DNA from: Vreelandella songnenensis | GTDB lineage: Bacteria > Pseudomonadota > Gammaproteobacteria > Pseudomonadales > Halomonadaceae | Assembly: GCF_003002925.1 (NCBI RefSeq) | Contig: NZ_PVTK01000001.1 | Coordinates: 124,001 to 188,000, forward strand | Length of the DNA: 64,000 bases | Reading direction: 5' to 3' | Part shown: positions 18,050 to 29,850 of the stretch, piece after piece | Numbering within the stretch: the stretch's first letter is position 1 | How the letters are laid out: every line of letters begins with the position of its first letter | Notes under the pieces: model-generated | Told to the model about the DNA's origin: nothing | The model's database searches: none | The model's input: the letters and a program-made list of their open reading frames with translations, nothing else | Translations under genes and position numbers: made by a program

Positions 18050-19513
18050 TTACATCAACACGATATCGTACTGCTCTTGCGAGTAGTGCTGCTCTACCTG
18101 GAAGCGGATAGTCTTGTTGATGAAGGTTTCCAGGTCGGCCACGGCGGCGGACTCTTCATCCAGCAGGCGGTCGACCACCGGCTGGGAGGCCAGCACCATG
18201 TAGGTTTCCGGGCTATAGGCCCGCTCTTCGCGCAGAATCTCGCGAAAGATCTCGTAGCAGATGGTTTCCGGCGTTTTCAGCGTTCCTCGCCCGCTGCAGG
18301 TGGGGCATGCCTCGCATAGCGTCTGCTCAAGGCTCTCTCGGGTGCGCTTGCGGGTCAGCTGCACCAGGCCAAGCTCGGTCACCCCCGTACACTTGGTCTT
18401 GGCGTGATCGCGCTCCAGCGCCTTTTCAAGCACGCGCAGCACCTGACGCTGGTGCTCCACCTCGATCATGTCGATGAAATCGATGATGATGATCCCGCCC
18501 AGGTTGCGCAGGCGCAATTGACGAGCAATGGCAGTGGCTGCCTCCAGGTTGGTCTTGAAGATGGTTTCCTCAAGATTACGGTGCCCTACATAGCCGCCGG
18601 TATTGACGTCGATGGTGGTCATCGCTTCGGTCGGGTCGATGACCAGATAGCCGCCGGACTTGAGCTGCACCTTGCGTCCCAACGCCTTCTGGATTTCATC
18701 CTCGACGCTGTAGAGATCGAAAATCGGCCGCTCGCCGGGGTAGTACTCGATCTTGTCGACCGCATCGGGCATGAACTCCTCGGCAAACTCGACCAGCTTG
18801 ACGAAATTCTCGCGGGAGTCGATACGCACCTTTTCGATCTCGTCACGCATGACATCGCGCAGGGTGCGCATGAAAAGCGGCAGATCATCATAGATGACGC
18901 TGGGCGGCGCGGCGGTCACCTTGCGCTCGGCGACCTTGCGCCAGATGCGCAGGAGAAAGTGCATGTCACCGGCAAGCTCTTCATCGCCGACGCCCTCGGC
19001 CGCCGTGCGCACGATAAACCCGCCGCTTACCTCAAGGGTCTGCTCGGCGATGCTGCTGTCCAGCAGGGCCTTGAGGCGTTCGCGCTCACGCTCGTCTTCG
19101 ATACGCTGGGAAACGCCGTGATGGGGCGAGTCCGGCATATATACCAGATAGCGCGAAGGAATCGACAGATGGGTCGTCAGGCGTGCCCCTTTGGTGCCAA
19201 TCGGGTCCTTGGTGACCTGCACCACCAGCGATTGGCCTTCGTGCAGCAGTTGCCCGATGGTCTGCTGTTCGTCGCTTGGCGTTCCGGACGGCATGACCTC
19301 GTGAGCGTGGATGAACGCCGCGCGCTCGAGGCCAATATCGACAAAGGCAGCCTGCATACCAGGCAACACGCGAACCACTCTGCCTTTGTAGATATTGCCT
19401 ACGATCCCGCGCCGCCGTGAGCGCTCGATAAGCGCCTCTTGCAATACACCGTTCTCGACGAGCGCAACGCGGGTTTCCATTGGCGTCAAATTGATGAGGA
19501 CTTCACCGCTCAT
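18050..19513 (-). CDS. rng: RNase G (CafA)
   Basis: RNase G is the shorter paralogue of RNase E and trims the 5' end of 16S rRNA and some mRNAs. The 487-residue protein has an N-terminal S1 domain (GIVGNIYKGRVVRVLPGMQAAFVDIG region), the RNase H-like and 5' sensor segments, catalytic aspartates around TIDVNTGG and IIDFIDM, and the zinc-link CPTCSGRG. It has no long disordered C-terminal tail, which separates it from RNase E. It lies between maf and yhdP; a 56-nt spacer separates it from maf. Confidence 0.97.
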   Translation of the reverse strand: MSGEVLINLTPMETRVALVENGVLQEALIERSRRRGIVGNIYKGRVVRVLPGMQAAFVDIGLERAAFIHAHEVMPSGTPSDEQQTIGQLLHEGQSLVVQVTKDPIGTKGARLTTHLSIPSRYLVYMPDSPHHGVSQRIEDERERERLKALLDSSIAEQTLEVSGGFIVRTAAEGVGDEELAGDMHFLLRIWRKVAERKVTAAPPSVIYDDLPLFMRTLRDVMRDEIEKVRIDSRENFVKLVEFAEEFMPDAVDKIEYYPGERPIFDLYSVEDEIQKALGRKVQLKSGGYLVIDPTEAMTTIDVNTGGYVGHRNLEETIFKTNLEAATAIARQLRLRNLGGIIIIDFIDMIEVEHQRQVLRVLEKALERDHAKTKCTGVTELGLVQLTRKRTRESLEQTLCEACPTCSGRGTLKTPETICYEIFREILREERAYSPETYMVLASQPVVDRLLDEESAAVADLETFINKTIRFQVEQHYSQEQYDIVLM

Positions 19514-19569
19514 GCAAAATTCCTTCTTGATTCACGTATTCCACGCCAGTCATGCAGGCAATGAGACGA

Positions 19570-20187
19570 TTAGGTGTGCGAGTTATAATGCCCCATCCAG
19601 ATAGGCACCCCCTGTTGATGCAGCAACTGCGCCGTTTCATACAGCGGCAGGCCAACCACGGCTGAATAGCTGCCCTTGATCTCTTCAACGAACACCGCCG
19701 CCAGGCCCTGGATGGCGTAGCCGCCGGCCTTGTCGGCAGGCTCGCCGGTCTGCCAGTAGCGGCTGATCTCCTGCCCCGTGAGCCTGCGCATGGTGACGTC
19801 AGTACTCACGCAGCGATAAAGCACACCGCAAGGCCCGGTAACCGCCACCGCCGTCATCACCTGATGGGTCCTGCCGGAGAGTCGGCCGAGCATGGACGCC
19901 GCTTCATCGGCATCCGCAGGCTTACCCAATATAGCCCCATCTACCACCACCGCGGTATCAGACCCTAGTGTGGGTAACGCTGTGTGAGGCATGGCAGCTT
20001 CTGCCTTGGCGATGGCCAGCCGCGTTACATAAGCTGTGGCCTGCTCACCTGGGTAGGGCGTTTCATCCACCTCGCTTGGCCGGACACTCACCTCCACGCC
20101 GATGGAGGCAAGCAGATCCCGGCGCCGGGGAGAAGCCGACGCCAGGCACAGCACGGGGCTTTTTTCCTGAAGCGATGCTGAGTCCAT
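19570..20187 (-). CDS. maf: Maf-family nucleoside triphosphate pyrophosphatase (YhdE type)
   Basis: Maf-type house-cleaning enzymes hydrolyse dTTP, UTP and modified pyrimidine NTPs to monophosphates. The roughly 205-residue protein has the conserved start LASASPRRRDLL, the RPSEVDETPYPGE segment, the TLGSDTAVVVDGAILGKP strand and loop, and KAGGYAIQGLAAVFVE near the C-terminus. Position after mreD and before rng matches YhdE and not the YceF paralogue. ATG at 20187 is preferred, 2 nt after the mreD stop; an overlapping TTG at 20193 would add two residues. Confidence 0.94.
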   Translation of the reverse strand: MDSASLQEKSPVLCLASASPRRRDLLASIGVEVSVRPSEVDETPYPGEQATAYVTRLAIAKAEAAMPHTALPTLGSDTAVVVDGAILGKPADADEAASMLGRLSGRTHQVMTAVAVTGPCGVLYRCVSTDVTMRRLTGQEISRYWQTGEPADKAGGYAIQGLAAVFVEEIKGSYSAVVGLPLYETAQLLHQQGVPIWMGHYNSHT

Positions 20188-20189
20188 TC

Positions 20190-20678
20190 TCAAGGCCCGA
20201 GCAAACGTTTTTCAAGCGCCTTGAACATGGTGGCAAGCCATGGCCAGAGAAAGGCGCTGATCAAGGAGGGAATCAAGAAGGAGAGGTGTATCGAAAACTC
20301 GCCGGTCAAGGTGCGCAGCCACTGCTCGACCAGTTGCACCAGGCCGAGCAGCACCAGCACCAGCACCGACTGCTGAACCAGCGAGTAGGCGCGAAAACGG
20401 GGATAGACCAGTGCACACAGAAACGCCAGCAGCGACAGGATCAGCGCATGCTGACCAAGCGCAGTACCCTCGATCAGGTCCAGCAGCACGCCCAGCACAA
20501 AGCCGTGGAAGACGCCAACCCGATCCGGCACGCGCATGCACCAGTAGATCAGCATCAGGCCAATCCACTCCGGGCGAAATACCTGCCAGCCTTCGGCCAG
20601 GGGCATTACCTGCAGGCAAAGCGCCAGCACCAGGCTGAACCATACGACCACCAGCGGTATGACGGGAACACGCGCCAT
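20190..20678 (-). CDS. mreD: MreD, rod-shape-determining membrane protein
   Basis: MreD is a small integral membrane protein of the elongasome, working with MreB, MreC, RodA and PBP2. The 162 residues form about five hydrophobic segments (VIPLVVVWFSLVLALCL, then WIGLMLIYWCMRVPDRVGVFHGFVLGVLLDLIEGTALGQHAL and others) of the MreD family. Its ATG overlaps the mreC stop by one base (TGATG), so it is likely translated by coupling. It is followed by maf. Confidence 0.95.
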   Translation of the reverse strand: MARVPVIPLVVVWFSLVLALCLQVMPLAEGWQVFRPEWIGLMLIYWCMRVPDRVGVFHGFVLGVLLDLIEGTALGQHALILSLLAFLCALVYPRFRAYSLVQQSVLVLVLLGLVQLVEQWLRTLTGEFSIHLSFLIPSLISAFLWPWLATMFKALEKRLLGP

Positions 20679-21619
20679 CAGCGCTCCTCCTCGACATCGG
20701 AAGGCTCGACCGGCGCCAGCCGCTGAGCGGCGTGAATAGCTTTTGCCGAAATATCCATGGATTCGTCCCAGATAGGGTCGTCCACCTCTTCACGCGGCGG
20801 CGGAAACAGCAGCAGAAAATGCCGCGCCCGCTGAAGCTGCGCGGTGGGCTCAGCGCTCACTCGGGCAAACGGCTGACCGGGGTCGTGGTAGACCTCGGTC
20901 ACTCGGGCGACGGGATAGCCTGGCGGAAATCGCCCGGCAAGCCCGGAGGTCGTGAGCAGGTCGCCTTCGCGAATATCGGCTGTATCCGGCACGTGAAGCA
21001 CGTTCACGCTGCCGTAACGCCCCGCCCCCTGCACAATGAAGCGCAAGCCGTTACGATTGATCTGAACGGGCAGTGCGTGACTGGCATCGGCCAGCAGCAG
21101 CACCCGGCTTGAGTAGGCGGAAACGGCGGTGACCTGCCCCACAAGGCCGGAGGCATCAATGACCGGCTGCCCTACATAAGCGCCGTTACGATGCCCACGG
21201 TCAATCACCATCTGGTGGCTGAAGGGGTCGTTATCCAGCGACAGCAGCTCAGCGGTAATATAGGGAATCTCACGCCGCTCGCCGGCTTTCAGCAGCTCGC
21301 GCAGCTCGCTGTTTTCAGCCGTCAGATTGGCCATGCGCTGGCCACGATGGGAGAGCGTAAGAATCTGTTCACGCAATCGACGGTTTTCATCGACCAGCGC
21401 CTGCTGATCCGACAGCGCGAGCGCGCCCCAATTCAACAGATCGCTAGGCACGCTAACGACCCATTGAACAGGTGCAACAACCATCGTCATCTGGGCGCGC
21501 ACGTCTTCCATGCGGGTAAAGCGATGATCGGCAAACATCAAGGCGCTTGCCGCCAACACGCAGAAAAACAGCCGATAACCCGGCAGCGAGGCGTGTGAAA
21601 ATAGCGGTTTAATAGGCAA
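20678..21619 (-). CDS. mreC: MreC, rod-shape-determining protein
   Basis: MreC links cytoplasmic MreB to periplasmic peptidoglycan synthases during elongation. The 313-residue protein has an N-terminal transmembrane helix (GYRLFFCVLAASALMFA), a coiled-coil (about 75-115, ENRRLREQILTLSHRGQRMANLTAEN) and a C-terminal double beta-barrel domain. That domain includes NDPFSHQMVIDRGHRNGAYVGQPVID and LLTTSGLAGRFPPGYPVARV, both family hallmarks. A proline- and acid-rich tail ends the protein. It lies 24 nt after mreB. Confidence 0.97.
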   Translation of the reverse strand: MPIKPLFSHASLPGYRLFFCVLAASALMFADHRFTRMEDVRAQMTMVVAPVQWVVSVPSDLLNWGALALSDQQALVDENRRLREQILTLSHRGQRMANLTAENSELRELLKAGERREIPYITAELLSLDNDPFSHQMVIDRGHRNGAYVGQPVIDASGLVGQVTAVSAYSSRVLLLADASHALPVQINRNGLRFIVQGAGRYGSVNVLHVPDTADIREGDLLTTSGLAGRFPPGYPVARVTEVYHDPGQPFARVSAEPTAQLQRARHFLLLFPPPREEVDDPIWDESMDISAKAIHAAQRLAPVEPSDVEEER

Positions 21620-21643
21620 TCCCCCGCGATAAACCGCTACAAA

Positions 21644-22693
<1,050 letters not shown>

Positions 22694-22804
22694 CTAGTGC
22701 AGACCGGGAACCCTGTGCGGATGCAAACGGTATCACCGCAACCCCCTGGCAGCAAGCACGAGTCGCGCTGAACACTGCCCGTGGGGGCCAAAATGTGGTA
22801 CCTT

Positions 22805-22833
22805 TTGCGGCTATTTTCCACGTCTGATACTTA
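22805..22833 (+). promoter_or_regulatory. Candidate sigma-70 promoter for gatCAB
   Basis: TTGCGG (22805-22810) and TACTTA (22828-22833) are spaced by 17 nt, and TGA just before the -10 supplies an extended -10 element. Transcription would start near 22840, about 74 nt before gatC. The rest of the 232-nt mreB-gatC spacer shows no other structure I can support. Confidence 0.45.
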
Positions 22834-22913
22834 AGACGTTTTTTTCGATGACTGACTGTATACCGCACAAAGCGGAATATGTTCCATCACGTTTTAGCGA
22901 GGAAATTTCGATC

Positions 22914-23201
22914 ATGGCGCTTGAAGAATCTCATGTGCGCCGGGCCGCGCACCTGGCCCGACTCGCCGTCAGCGATGACCAAGCCACCGGCTTTGTAGAC
23001 GATCTAAGCCGCATTATGGACATGGTCGATCAGCTTCAAAGCATTGATACTGAAGGCGTTTCACCACTCTCACACCCGCTGGACGCGACCCAGCGCCTGC
23101 GTGCAGACGAAGTAACGGAAACCAACCAGCGCGATACTTTTCAGCGCTGTGCTCCGGCAGTGGAAAACGGCTTGTACCTGGTTCCTCGCGTCGTTGAGTA
23201 A
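22914..23201 (+). CDS. gatC: GatC, subunit C of aspartyl/glutamyl-tRNA amidotransferase
   Basis: GatC stabilises the GatA-GatB interface in the enzyme that converts Asp-tRNA(Asn) or Glu-tRNA(Gln) to the amide forms. The 95-residue protein matches the family: VRRAAHLARLAVSDDQ, DLSRIMDMVDQLQSIDTEGVSPLSHP, and the end NGLYLVPRVVE. The frame is open upstream to 22848, but the ATG at 22914 gives the normal length, with AGGA about 11 nt upstream. gatA follows after 80 nt. Confidence 0.96.
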   Translation: MALEESHVRRAAHLARLAVSDDQATGFVDDLSRIMDMVDQLQSIDTEGVSPLSHPLDATQRLRADEVTETNQRDTFQRCAPAVENGLYLVPRVVE

Positions 23202-23281
23202 CGACTTGAAAAAAATATCCCAGGGTTTTCAAGCCGCTGTTTTCATACTTTTCTTTCGTTTCCGAACGGAGCATTTGGGTC

Positions 23282-24742
23282 ATGCATGATAAAACGTTAA
23301 CGCAACTCGCGGCGTCTCTAAAAAGCGGCGAGTTTTCCAGCCGCGAACTGACCGCACACTATTTGCAAAAGATCGAGAAGGCCGACGGCAAGCTCAACAG
23401 CTTCATTACCGTGACCGGTGAGCAGGCGCTCAAGCAGGCAGAAGCTGCCGATAATGCACGCGCCGCCGGCGACAAGGGCCTTTTGACCGGCATTCCGCTG
23501 GCACTCAAAGACATTTTCTGTACCCGCGACGTCAAGACCAGCTGCGGCTCCAAGATGCTGGATAACTTCATCGCCCCTTACGATGCCACCGTGGTGGAAA
23601 AGCTTAACGCTGCCGGCACCATCAGCCTGGGCAAGACCAATATGGATGAGTTCGCCATGGGCTCTTCCAACGAAAACAGCCATTATGGCCCGGTCAAGAA
23701 CCCGTGGGACCTGAACGCCGTGCCCGGCGGAAGCTCCGGCGGCAGCGCCGCGGCCGTGGCCGCAGGCCTGGTCCCGGCGGCCATGGGCACCGACACCGGC
23801 GGCTCGATTCGTCAGCCGGCGGCGTTCTGCGGTATTACCGGCCTGAAGCCCACCTACGGGCGCGTTTCGCGCTACGGCATGATTGCCTACGCCTCGAGCC
23901 TTGATCAGGCGGGCCCCATGGCGCGCAGTGCCGAAGACTGCGCGCACCTGATGAACGTGATTGCCGGGCACGACGTCCGCGATTCGACCAGCGTTGCCCG
24001 CGGGGTGCCGGACTACACCGAAACCCTGAACGCGCCGCTGTCAGGCCTGAAAATCGGTCTGCCCAAGGAGTATTTTGGCGACGGCCTGGATCCTGAAGTG
24101 GAAAGCGCCGTACGTGAGGCGGTCAAGGTGTACGAATCCCTGGGTGCGACGGTACGTGAAGTCAGCCTGCCGCACACCCACTACGCGATTCCGGCCTACT
24201 ACGTGATCGCCCCGGCCGAAGCCTCCTCGAACCTTTCCCGGTTTGACGGCGTACGCTTTGGCCATCGCTGCAAGGATCCGGTCGATTTGATTGACCTCTA
24301 CAAGCGTTCGCGCGCGGAAGGCTTCGGCGAAGAGGTCAAGCGGCGCATCCTGATCGGCACGCACACGCTGTCCGAAGGCTTTTTCGACGCCTACTACACC
24401 AAGGCGCAAAAAGTTCGACGCCTGATTCGTCAGGACTTCCTCGATGCCTTTGAAGATGTCGATGTGCTGATGGGTCCGGCCTCGCCGACCCCTGCCTTTG
24501 ACCTCGGCGCCAAGAAGGACCCGGTGTCGATGTATCTTCAGGATATCTACACCATCGCCGTCAACCTGGCCGGCATTCCCGGTATCAGCGTGCCGGCAGG
24601 CCTTGCCGGCGGCCGCCCTGTGGGCCTGCAGATTCTGGGCACCCACTTTGCCGAAGCGCAGCTTCTCAACGTGGCGCATCAGTACCAGCAGGCAACGGAC
24701 TGGCACCTTCAACTTCCCGCCTTCGCCGAGGAGCACGCCTAA
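23282..24742 (+). CDS. gatA: GatA, amidase subunit of aspartyl/glutamyl-tRNA amidotransferase
   Basis: GatA hydrolyses glutamine and supplies ammonia to GatB through an internal channel. The 486-residue protein is an amidase-signature enzyme. The Ser-cisSer-Lys triad is visible: Lys in [10 protein letters not shown], the Gly/Ser-rich stretch [16 protein letters not shown], and the nucleophile Ser in [14 protein letters not shown]. The [23 protein letters not shown] region is diagnostic for GatA. Its stop overlaps the gatB start by one base (TAATG). Confidence 0.98.
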   Translation: MHDKTLTQLAASLKSGEFSSRELTAHYLQKIEKADGKLNSFITVTGEQALKQAEAADNARAAGDKGLLTGIPLALKDIFCTRDVKTSCGSKMLDNFIAPYDATVVEKLNAAGTISLGKTNMDEFAMGSSNENSHYGPVKNPWDLNAVPGGSSGGSAAAVAAGLVPAAMGTDTGGSIRQPAAFCGITGLKPTYGRVSRYGMIAYASSLDQAGPMARSAEDCAHLMNVIAGHDVRDSTSVARGVPDYTETLNAPLSGLKIGLPKEYFGDGLDPEVESAVREAVKVYESLGATVREVSLPHTHYAIPAYYVIAPAEASSNLSRFDGVRFGHRCKDPVDLIDLYKRSRAEGFGEEVKRRILIGTHTLSEGFFDAYYTKAQKVRRLIRQDFLDAFEDVDVLMGPASPTPAFDLGAKKDPVSMYLQDIYTIAVNLAGIPGISVPAGLAGGRPVGLQILGTHFAEAQLLNVAHQYQQATDWHLQLPAFAEEHA

Positions 24743-26196
24743 TGCAATGGGAAACCGTAATTGGGCTTGAAGTCCACGTTCAGCTCGCGACCCGCTCCAA
24801 GATCTTCTCCGGCGCGTCCACGGCGTTTGGTGCCGAGCCCAACACTCAAGCCTGTGCCGTCGATCTGGGTCTACCCGGCACGCTGCCCGTGCTCAACGAG
24901 CAGGCGGTGGCCATGGCCGTCCAGTTTGGCCTGGCGGTACATTCCGATATTGCCGAAGTATCGGTGTTTGATCGCAAGAACTACTTCTACGCCGATCTGC
25001 CCAAGGGCTATCAGACCAGCCAGATGTACCACCCCATCGTCGGCCCGGGTGCAGTGGACATTACGCTTGAAGATGGCACCAGCAAGCGCATTCGTATCCA
25101 CCACGCTCACCTGGAAGAGGATGCCGGCAAGTCGCTGCACGAAGACTTCATGGGCATGACCGGCATCGACTTGAACCGCGCCGGGACACCGCTTCTTGAA
25201 ATCGTTTCCGAGCCGGATATGCGCAGCGCCAAGGAAGCGGCCGCCTATCTCAAGGCGATTCACTCGATCGTTACCTATCTGGGCATTTCAGATGGCAACA
25301 TGGCCGAAGGCTCCATGCGCTGCGACGTCAACGTATCGGTGCGCCCCCAGGGACAGGAAGCGTTTGGCACGCGGGCGGAAATCAAGAACGTCAACTCGTT
25401 TCGTTTTGTCGAGCGCGCCATTGCCTTTGAAGTGGAGCGCCAGATCGAACTGATCGAAGACGGCGGCAGCGTCGTTCAGGAAACCCGCCTGTTCGACCCC
25501 GAGCGCGACGAAACCCGCAGCATGCGCACCAAGGAGGAAGCCAACGACTACCGCTACTTCCCCTGCCCGGACCTGCTGCCCGTGGTGCTGGACGAAGCCT
25601 ACCTTGATCACTTGCGCGGCCAGTTGCCGGAACTGCCGGCGGACAAGCGTGAGCGCTTCCAGAACGAGCTGGGCCTCTCCGCCTACGATGCCAGCGTGCT
25701 GTCAGCGAGCCGCGAGATGGCCGAATTCTTCGAGGAAGTACACCACGTGTGCGGTGATGCCAAGCAGGCGGCCAACTGGGTGCAGGGCGAGCTTGCCGGC
25801 GCGCTCAACCGTGAGAACCTGAGCATCACCAACAGCCCCATATCAGCACGTCAGTTGGGTGAGCTGGTCAGCCGAGTAGTGGATGACACCATCAACGGCA
25901 AGGCGGCCAAGCAGGTCTTCCAGGCGCTATGGAATGGCCAGGGCGAAAATGCCGATGAAATCATAGACGCCAAGGGTCTCAAGCAAGTGACCGACACCGG
26001 TGCCATTGAAGCAATGATCGATCAGGTCATCGCCGAGAGTCCGGCCCAGGTCGCCCAGTACCGCGACGCCGAGCCGGACAAGCGCGGCAAGATGATTGGC
26101 TACTTTGTCGGCCAGGTCATGAAGGCGTCACGCGGCACGGCCAACCCTCAGCAGGTCAACGGCGTGCTGAAAGCCAAGCTCGACGCGCTGGTTTAA
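24742..26196 (+). CDS. gatB: GatB, tRNA-binding kinase/transamidase subunit
   Basis: GatB phosphorylates the misacylated Asp or Glu and replaces the phosphate with ammonia from GatA. The 484-residue protein starts [22 protein letters not shown] and has the [14 protein letters not shown] and [16 protein letters not shown] motifs. A C-terminal YqeY-like helical tail (about 330-484) binds tRNA. The gatCAB order and the downstream terminator define a three-gene operon. Whether it makes Asn-tRNA, Gln-tRNA or both depends on synthetases outside this window. Confidence 0.98.
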   Translation: MQWETVIGLEVHVQLATRSKIFSGASTAFGAEPNTQACAVDLGLPGTLPVLNEQAVAMAVQFGLAVHSDIAEVSVFDRKNYFYADLPKGYQTSQMYHPIVGPGAVDITLEDGTSKRIRIHHAHLEEDAGKSLHEDFMGMTGIDLNRAGTPLLEIVSEPDMRSAKEAAAYLKAIHSIVTYLGISDGNMAEGSMRCDVNVSVRPQGQEAFGTRAEIKNVNSFRFVERAIAFEVERQIELIEDGGSVVQETRLFDPERDETRSMRTKEEANDYRYFPCPDLLPVVLDEAYLDHLRGQLPELPADKRERFQNELGLSAYDASVLSASREMAEFFEEVHHVCGDAKQAANWVQGELAGALNRENLSITNSPISARQLGELVSRVVDDTINGKAAKQVFQALWNGQGENADEIIDAKGLKQVTDTGAIEAMIDQVIAESPAQVAQYRDAEPDKRGKMIGYFVGQVMKASRGTANPQQVNGVLKAKLDALV

Positions 26197-26220
26197 GCGG
26201 GTTCTGTTTGGCAGTAATAA

Positions 26221-26248
26221 AAACGGCGACCCAAGGGTCGCCGTTTTT
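26221..26248. terminator. Bidirectional intrinsic terminator between gatB and sixA
   Basis: AAACGGCGACCC (26221-26232) pairs with GGGTCGCCGTTT (26235-26246), a 12-bp perfect stem over a two-base AA spacer. A-tract and T-tract flanks make it usable by gatB from the left and by gpsA-sixA from the right. Confidence 0.92.
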
Positions 26249-26263
26249 GTGGCCAGTGCTTGA

Positions 26264-26746
26264 CTAGCCAAGCTGGCCTGGCGCAGTAAAGCGCTTCAAG
26301 TACGCACAGCCCGCCGCCCACACTTCGGCTTCGAGCTCGGCGATGGCGGCCGTGGCAAACCCTACCCCCTGCCCGGCTTTTCCCTCTACCAGCAGCCCGG
26401 TTAGCTCGCCTACAAGCGGCATATGGCTGACAAGCATGATAGGCGCCCCATCCGGCTGGTTCAGCAGCCATTCGCTGACGCCTGCCGGATCGTCATCGGG
26501 AGTAATGACATCAAGGGTCGCAACCGGGCAGCCAAGCGCCTTGGCAATCAGCTCGGCGGTCTGCTGAGCGCGGACGTAAGGGCTTGCATACACAACGGGC
26601 ATTGCAAGCTCGCCCTGCTCCGTACGCTTAGCCAGCCAGTGCCCCATGGCCGCCGCCTCCTGCTCGCCACGGGGCGTCAACGCCCGCTTGCTGTCCGGAA
26701 AGCCCGGGGCCGCCTCACCGTGGCGCATGATCAAGAGACTACTCAT
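26264..26746 (-). CDS. sixA: SixA, phosphohistidine phosphatase
   Basis: SixA removes phosphate from histidine residues; in E. coli its demonstrated target is the nitrogen-PTS carrier NPr. The 160-residue protein is a minimal histidine-phosphatase. The RHG motif lies in [12 protein letters not shown] (nucleophile His9), an Arg in [14 protein letters not shown], and the second His in [12 protein letters not shown]. The small size without extra domains fits SixA. Its start overlaps the end of gpsA by 8 nt, suggesting co-translation. The ptsN and ptsO genes are about 16 kb away in the same window. Confidence 0.93.
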   Translation of the reverse strand: MSSLLIMRHGEAAPGFPDSKRALTPRGEQEAAAMGHWLAKRTEQGELAMPVVYASPYVRAQQTAELIAKALGCPVATLDVITPDDDPAGVSEWLLNQPDGAPIMLVSHMPLVGELTGLLVEGKAGQGVGFATAAIAELEAEVWAAGCAYLKRFTAPGQLG

Positions 26747-27806
26747 GCCAACCTCGATTCTTCTGATGGGCCTGCTGTACCGCTTCCCGGGGTAGAATGA
26801 ACTCCACGTCGCTGCTCTGCTCGCCCATCATCAGCGTGCGTGCCATCTCTTTCGCGGGCACGCCGTCGAACAGAACATGGTAAAGCCCTTCGGCAAGCGG
26901 CATGTAAACCCCCATTTCCTGGGCCTTGGCGCATACCAGCTTGACGGTATTGACCCCTTCGGCCACCTGCCCCAGCGCCGAGACGGCCTCCTCGAGACTG
27001 CGCCCCTCACCCATGGCGTAACCCACGCGGTAGTTGCGCGACAGGCTGGAGGAGCAGGTAACGATCAGATCGCCCACCCCAGCCAGGCCCAGAAAGGTCA
27101 TCGGGTTGGCGCCCTGGGCCACGGCAAAGCGGCTCATCTCGGCAAGCGCCCGGGTCATCAACATGCTGCGGGTGTTTTCGCCCATGCCCAGCGCCGCCGC
27201 CATGCCAGCGGCAATCGCGTAGATGTTCTTGAGCGCCCCGCCAAGCTCGACGCCGTGGCGGTCGTTGCTGGCATACACGCGGAAGTAGCGGCAGCCCAGC
27301 GCCTGCTGCACGCGGGTGCGGGTCAGCGCATCGGCGCTGGCAATCACCGTGGCGGTCAGCTGCTTGTCGGCAATTTCCGAGGCGAGGTTCGGTCCGGCGA
27401 TCACGCCAATATGCGTAAAGCCGGTTTCCTGCTCCAGCACCTGGCTCATCAGGAAAAAGCTGTCCTGCTCGATACCCTTGGTCGTGCTGACCAGAATCTG
27501 GCTGGCCGAGAGCCAGGGCTTGGCTGCCTGCACGACACTGCGAAACGCCTTGGAAGGAATGGCGATCAGGACGAGCTCAGCCTCTTCAAGCACCGCCTGG
27601 AGATCCGTCGAGGCGGTGACCGCCGGGTTGATCGCGTAGTGTGGCAGGTAGCGGCCATTACGGTGCTCCTGATTGATCTGTGCGACCAGCACTTCATCGC
27701 GCATCCACTGACGCACCTGGGCGCCGTTGTCCGCTGCGATGCTGGCAAGTGCCGTGCCGAAACTGCCGCCACCCAGCACCGCGACCTTGATTTGCTGCTC
27801 AGCCAT
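26739..27806 (-). CDS. gpsA: GpsA, NAD(P)-dependent glycerol-3-phosphate dehydrogenase
   Basis: GpsA reduces dihydroxyacetone phosphate to glycerol 3-phosphate, the backbone for phospholipids. The 355-residue protein has the N-terminal Rossmann motif [12 protein letters not shown], the [12 protein letters not shown] and [11 protein letters not shown] segments, and catalytic Lys in [13 protein letters not shown]. The C-terminal [25 protein letters not shown] stretch is also characteristic. It converges functionally with psd further along the window in phospholipid synthesis. sixA follows with an 8-nt overlap. Confidence 0.97.
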   Translation of the reverse strand: MAEQQIKVAVLGGGSFGTALASIAADNGAQVRQWMRDEVLVAQINQEHRNGRYLPHYAINPAVTASTDLQAVLEEAELVLIAIPSKAFRSVVQAAKPWLSASQILVSTTKGIEQDSFFLMSQVLEQETGFTHIGVIAGPNLASEIADKQLTATVIASADALTRTRVQQALGCRYFRVYASNDRHGVELGGALKNIYAIAAGMAAALGMGENTRSMLMTRALAEMSRFAVAQGANPMTFLGLAGVGDLIVTCSSSLSRNYRVGYAMGEGRSLEEAVSALGQVAEGVNTVKLVCAKAQEMGVYMPLAEGLYHVLFDGVPAKEMARTLMMGEQSSDVEFILPREAVQQAHQKNRGWHE

Positions 27807-27850
27807 AGGAGTGTCCTAAGAGTCTTGCCAAATATCTGACTACTTTACCA

Positions 27851-27886
27851 AAACAAACGGCCCGCCTGGGAATCCAAACGGGCCGT
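27851..27886 (-). terminator. Probable intrinsic terminator downstream of htpG
   Basis: ACGGCCCG (27857-27864) and CGGGCCGT (27879-27886) form an 8-bp GC-rich stem with a 14-nt loop. On the minus strand the stem is followed by TTGTTTTGG, a broken T-tract. It lies between the htpG stop and the gpsA start. Confidence 0.7.
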
Positions 27887-27906
27887 GATAGATCAAGCGA
27901 CTGAGT

Positions 27907-29811
27907 TTACGCCGTCAGTACGCTGTTCAGACGCTTCACATAAGCCGCCGGGTCGTCCAGGTGGCCGCCTTCGGCGATGATCGCCTGATCAAGCAGAATG
28001 TGCGCCAGATGGGTAAAGAGCTCACCCTCGGCGCTTTCCAGCCGGGCGACCAGCGCATGCTCCGGGTTAAGCTCAAGAATCGGCTTCACTTCGGGCATTT
28101 TCTGACCAGCCGCTTCCATGATGCGGCGCATCTGGTAGCCCATTTCGTGCTCGGGCAGCACCACGCAGGCCGGAGAATCGGTCAGGCGGTGAGTCACCTT
28201 CACTTCCTGAACACCGTCGCTCAGCGCCTCTTTTACCCGCTTGACCAGATCTTCCTTGGCCTTGGCGGTCTCTTCCTGGGCTTTCTTCTCGGCTTCGTCT
28301 TCCACGTCGCCAAGGTCAAGCTCGCCTTTGGCGACATCCGCGAACGACTTGCCGTCGAATTCGGTCAGGTGGCTCATCAGCCATTCATCGATGCGGTCAG
28401 ACAGCAGCAGAACCTCGATGCCTTTCTTGCGGAAGATTTCCAGATGCGGGCTGTTCTTGGCTGCGTTGAAACTGTCAGCTACCACGTAGTAGATCTTCTG
28501 CTGGCCTTCTTTCATGCGCTCGACGTAATTCGCAAGCGATTGATCCTGGGTGGCCGTGTCGTTGTGCGTGGACGCAAAGCGCAGAAGACCGGCGATTTTT
28601 TCGCGGTTGGCGAAATCTTCGCCCGGGCCTTCCTTGAGCACGCTGCCGAAGGTGTTCCAGAAGGTCTGGTACTGTTCGCTGTCCTTGGAAAGCTTGGTAA
28701 GCATATCAAGCGCGCGCTTGGTCAGCGCACCCTTGATCTTGTCGACCTGCGGGTCCTGCTGCAATAGCTCGCGGGAAACGTTGAGCGACAGGTCGCGGGT
28801 ATCCAGCACACCCTTGATAAAACGCAGGTAGAGTGGCAGGAACTGCTCGGCGTCGTCCATGATGAACACGCGCTGTACGTAGAGCTTGACCCCACGGGCG
28901 CCGTCACGCTCGTACATGTCAAACGGTGCGCGTCCCGGCACGTAAAGCAGGCTGGTGTACTCGAGCTTGCCCTCTACCTTGTTATGGCTCCAGGCCAGTG
29001 GGTCGCTGAAGTCATGGGCGACATGCTTGTAGAACGCCTTGTACTCGTCATCGCTGACCTCGCTCTTGGGGCGCGCCCAGAGTGCGGTAGCTTCGTTGAC
29101 GGTTTCCCAGGTCGTGACTTCGCTGCCCTCGATGTCGTTGCCTTCGTCATCCTTGGCTGTTTCCGTCTTCGGCATGCGCACGGGTACTTCGATATGATCG
29201 GAGTACTTGCGTACCAGGCTCTGCAGACGGTAATCGTCGGCAAACTCCTTGGCGTCTTCCTTGAGATACAGGGTGATTTCAGTGCCGTGGGTCTCACGCT
29301 CGATATCGGCTACGGTGAACTCGCCTTCACCCCTGGAGCGCCACTCGACACCCTCGGAGGCTTCAGTGCCCGCCTTGCGGGTGCGCACGGCCACCTCATC
29401 GGCCACGATAAATCCGGAGTAGAAGCCCACACCGAACTGACCAATCAGCTTGGCATCCTTCTGCTGCTCGCCGGACATCTGCTTGAGAAACTCAGCGGTG
29501 CCCGAACGTGCAATGGTACCCAGGTTGGCAATGACGTCTTCGCGGTTCATGCCAATACCGTTATCGCGCAGGGTAATGGTATTGGCCTCACGGTCGTGCT
29601 CGATTTCAACGCGCAGCTCGCTGTCGCCTTCGTACAGGGCGTCGTTATCCAGGGCGGCATAACGCAGCTTGTCGCAGGCATCGGCGGCGTTGGAAATCAG
29701 CTCGCGCAGAAATATCTCCCGGTTCGAGTACAGGGAGTGAATCATCAGATTAAGCAGTTGCTTGACTTCGGTTTGAAAGCCTAGAGTTTCTTCGTGGGTC
29801 GCAGTCGTCAT
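27907..29811 (-). CDS. htpG: HtpG, Hsp90 chaperone
   Basis: HtpG is the bacterial Hsp90, an ATP-dependent dimeric chaperone. The 634-residue protein has the Bergerat ATP-binding fold: [15 protein letters not shown], then DNGIGM, then [13 protein letters not shown]. The middle domain includes [25 protein letters not shown] and [14 protein letters not shown], followed by the C-terminal dimerisation domain. The start at 29811 is preceded by GAGGGC; the frame continues six codons further without a better site. A sigma-32-type promoter lies 76-103 nt upstream of the start, as expected for a heat-shock gene. Confidence 0.98.
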   Translation of the reverse strand: MTTATHEETLGFQTEVKQLLNLMIHSLYSNREIFLRELISNAADACDKLRYAALDNDALYEGDSELRVEIEHDREANTITLRDNGIGMNREDVIANLGTIARSGTAEFLKQMSGEQQKDAKLIGQFGVGFYSGFIVADEVAVRTRKAGTEASEGVEWRSRGEGEFTVADIERETHGTEITLYLKEDAKEFADDYRLQSLVRKYSDHIEVPVRMPKTETAKDDEGNDIEGSEVTTWETVNEATALWARPKSEVSDDEYKAFYKHVAHDFSDPLAWSHNKVEGKLEYTSLLYVPGRAPFDMYERDGARGVKLYVQRVFIMDDAEQFLPLYLRFIKGVLDTRDLSLNVSRELLQQDPQVDKIKGALTKRALDMLTKLSKDSEQYQTFWNTFGSVLKEGPGEDFANREKIAGLLRFASTHNDTATQDQSLANYVERMKEGQQKIYYVVADSFNAAKNSPHLEIFRKKGIEVLLLSDRIDEWLMSHLTEFDGKSFADVAKGELDLGDVEDEAEKKAQEETAKAKEDLVKRVKEALSDGVQEVKVTHRLTDSPACVVLPEHEMGYQMRRIMEAAGQKMPEVKPILELNPEHALVARLESAEGELFTHLAHILLDQAIIAEGGHLDDPAAYVKRLNSVLTA

Positions 29812-29850
29812 ACGCCTAGCCCTCTTCAATTACATGGTGCCGGGTGCGCC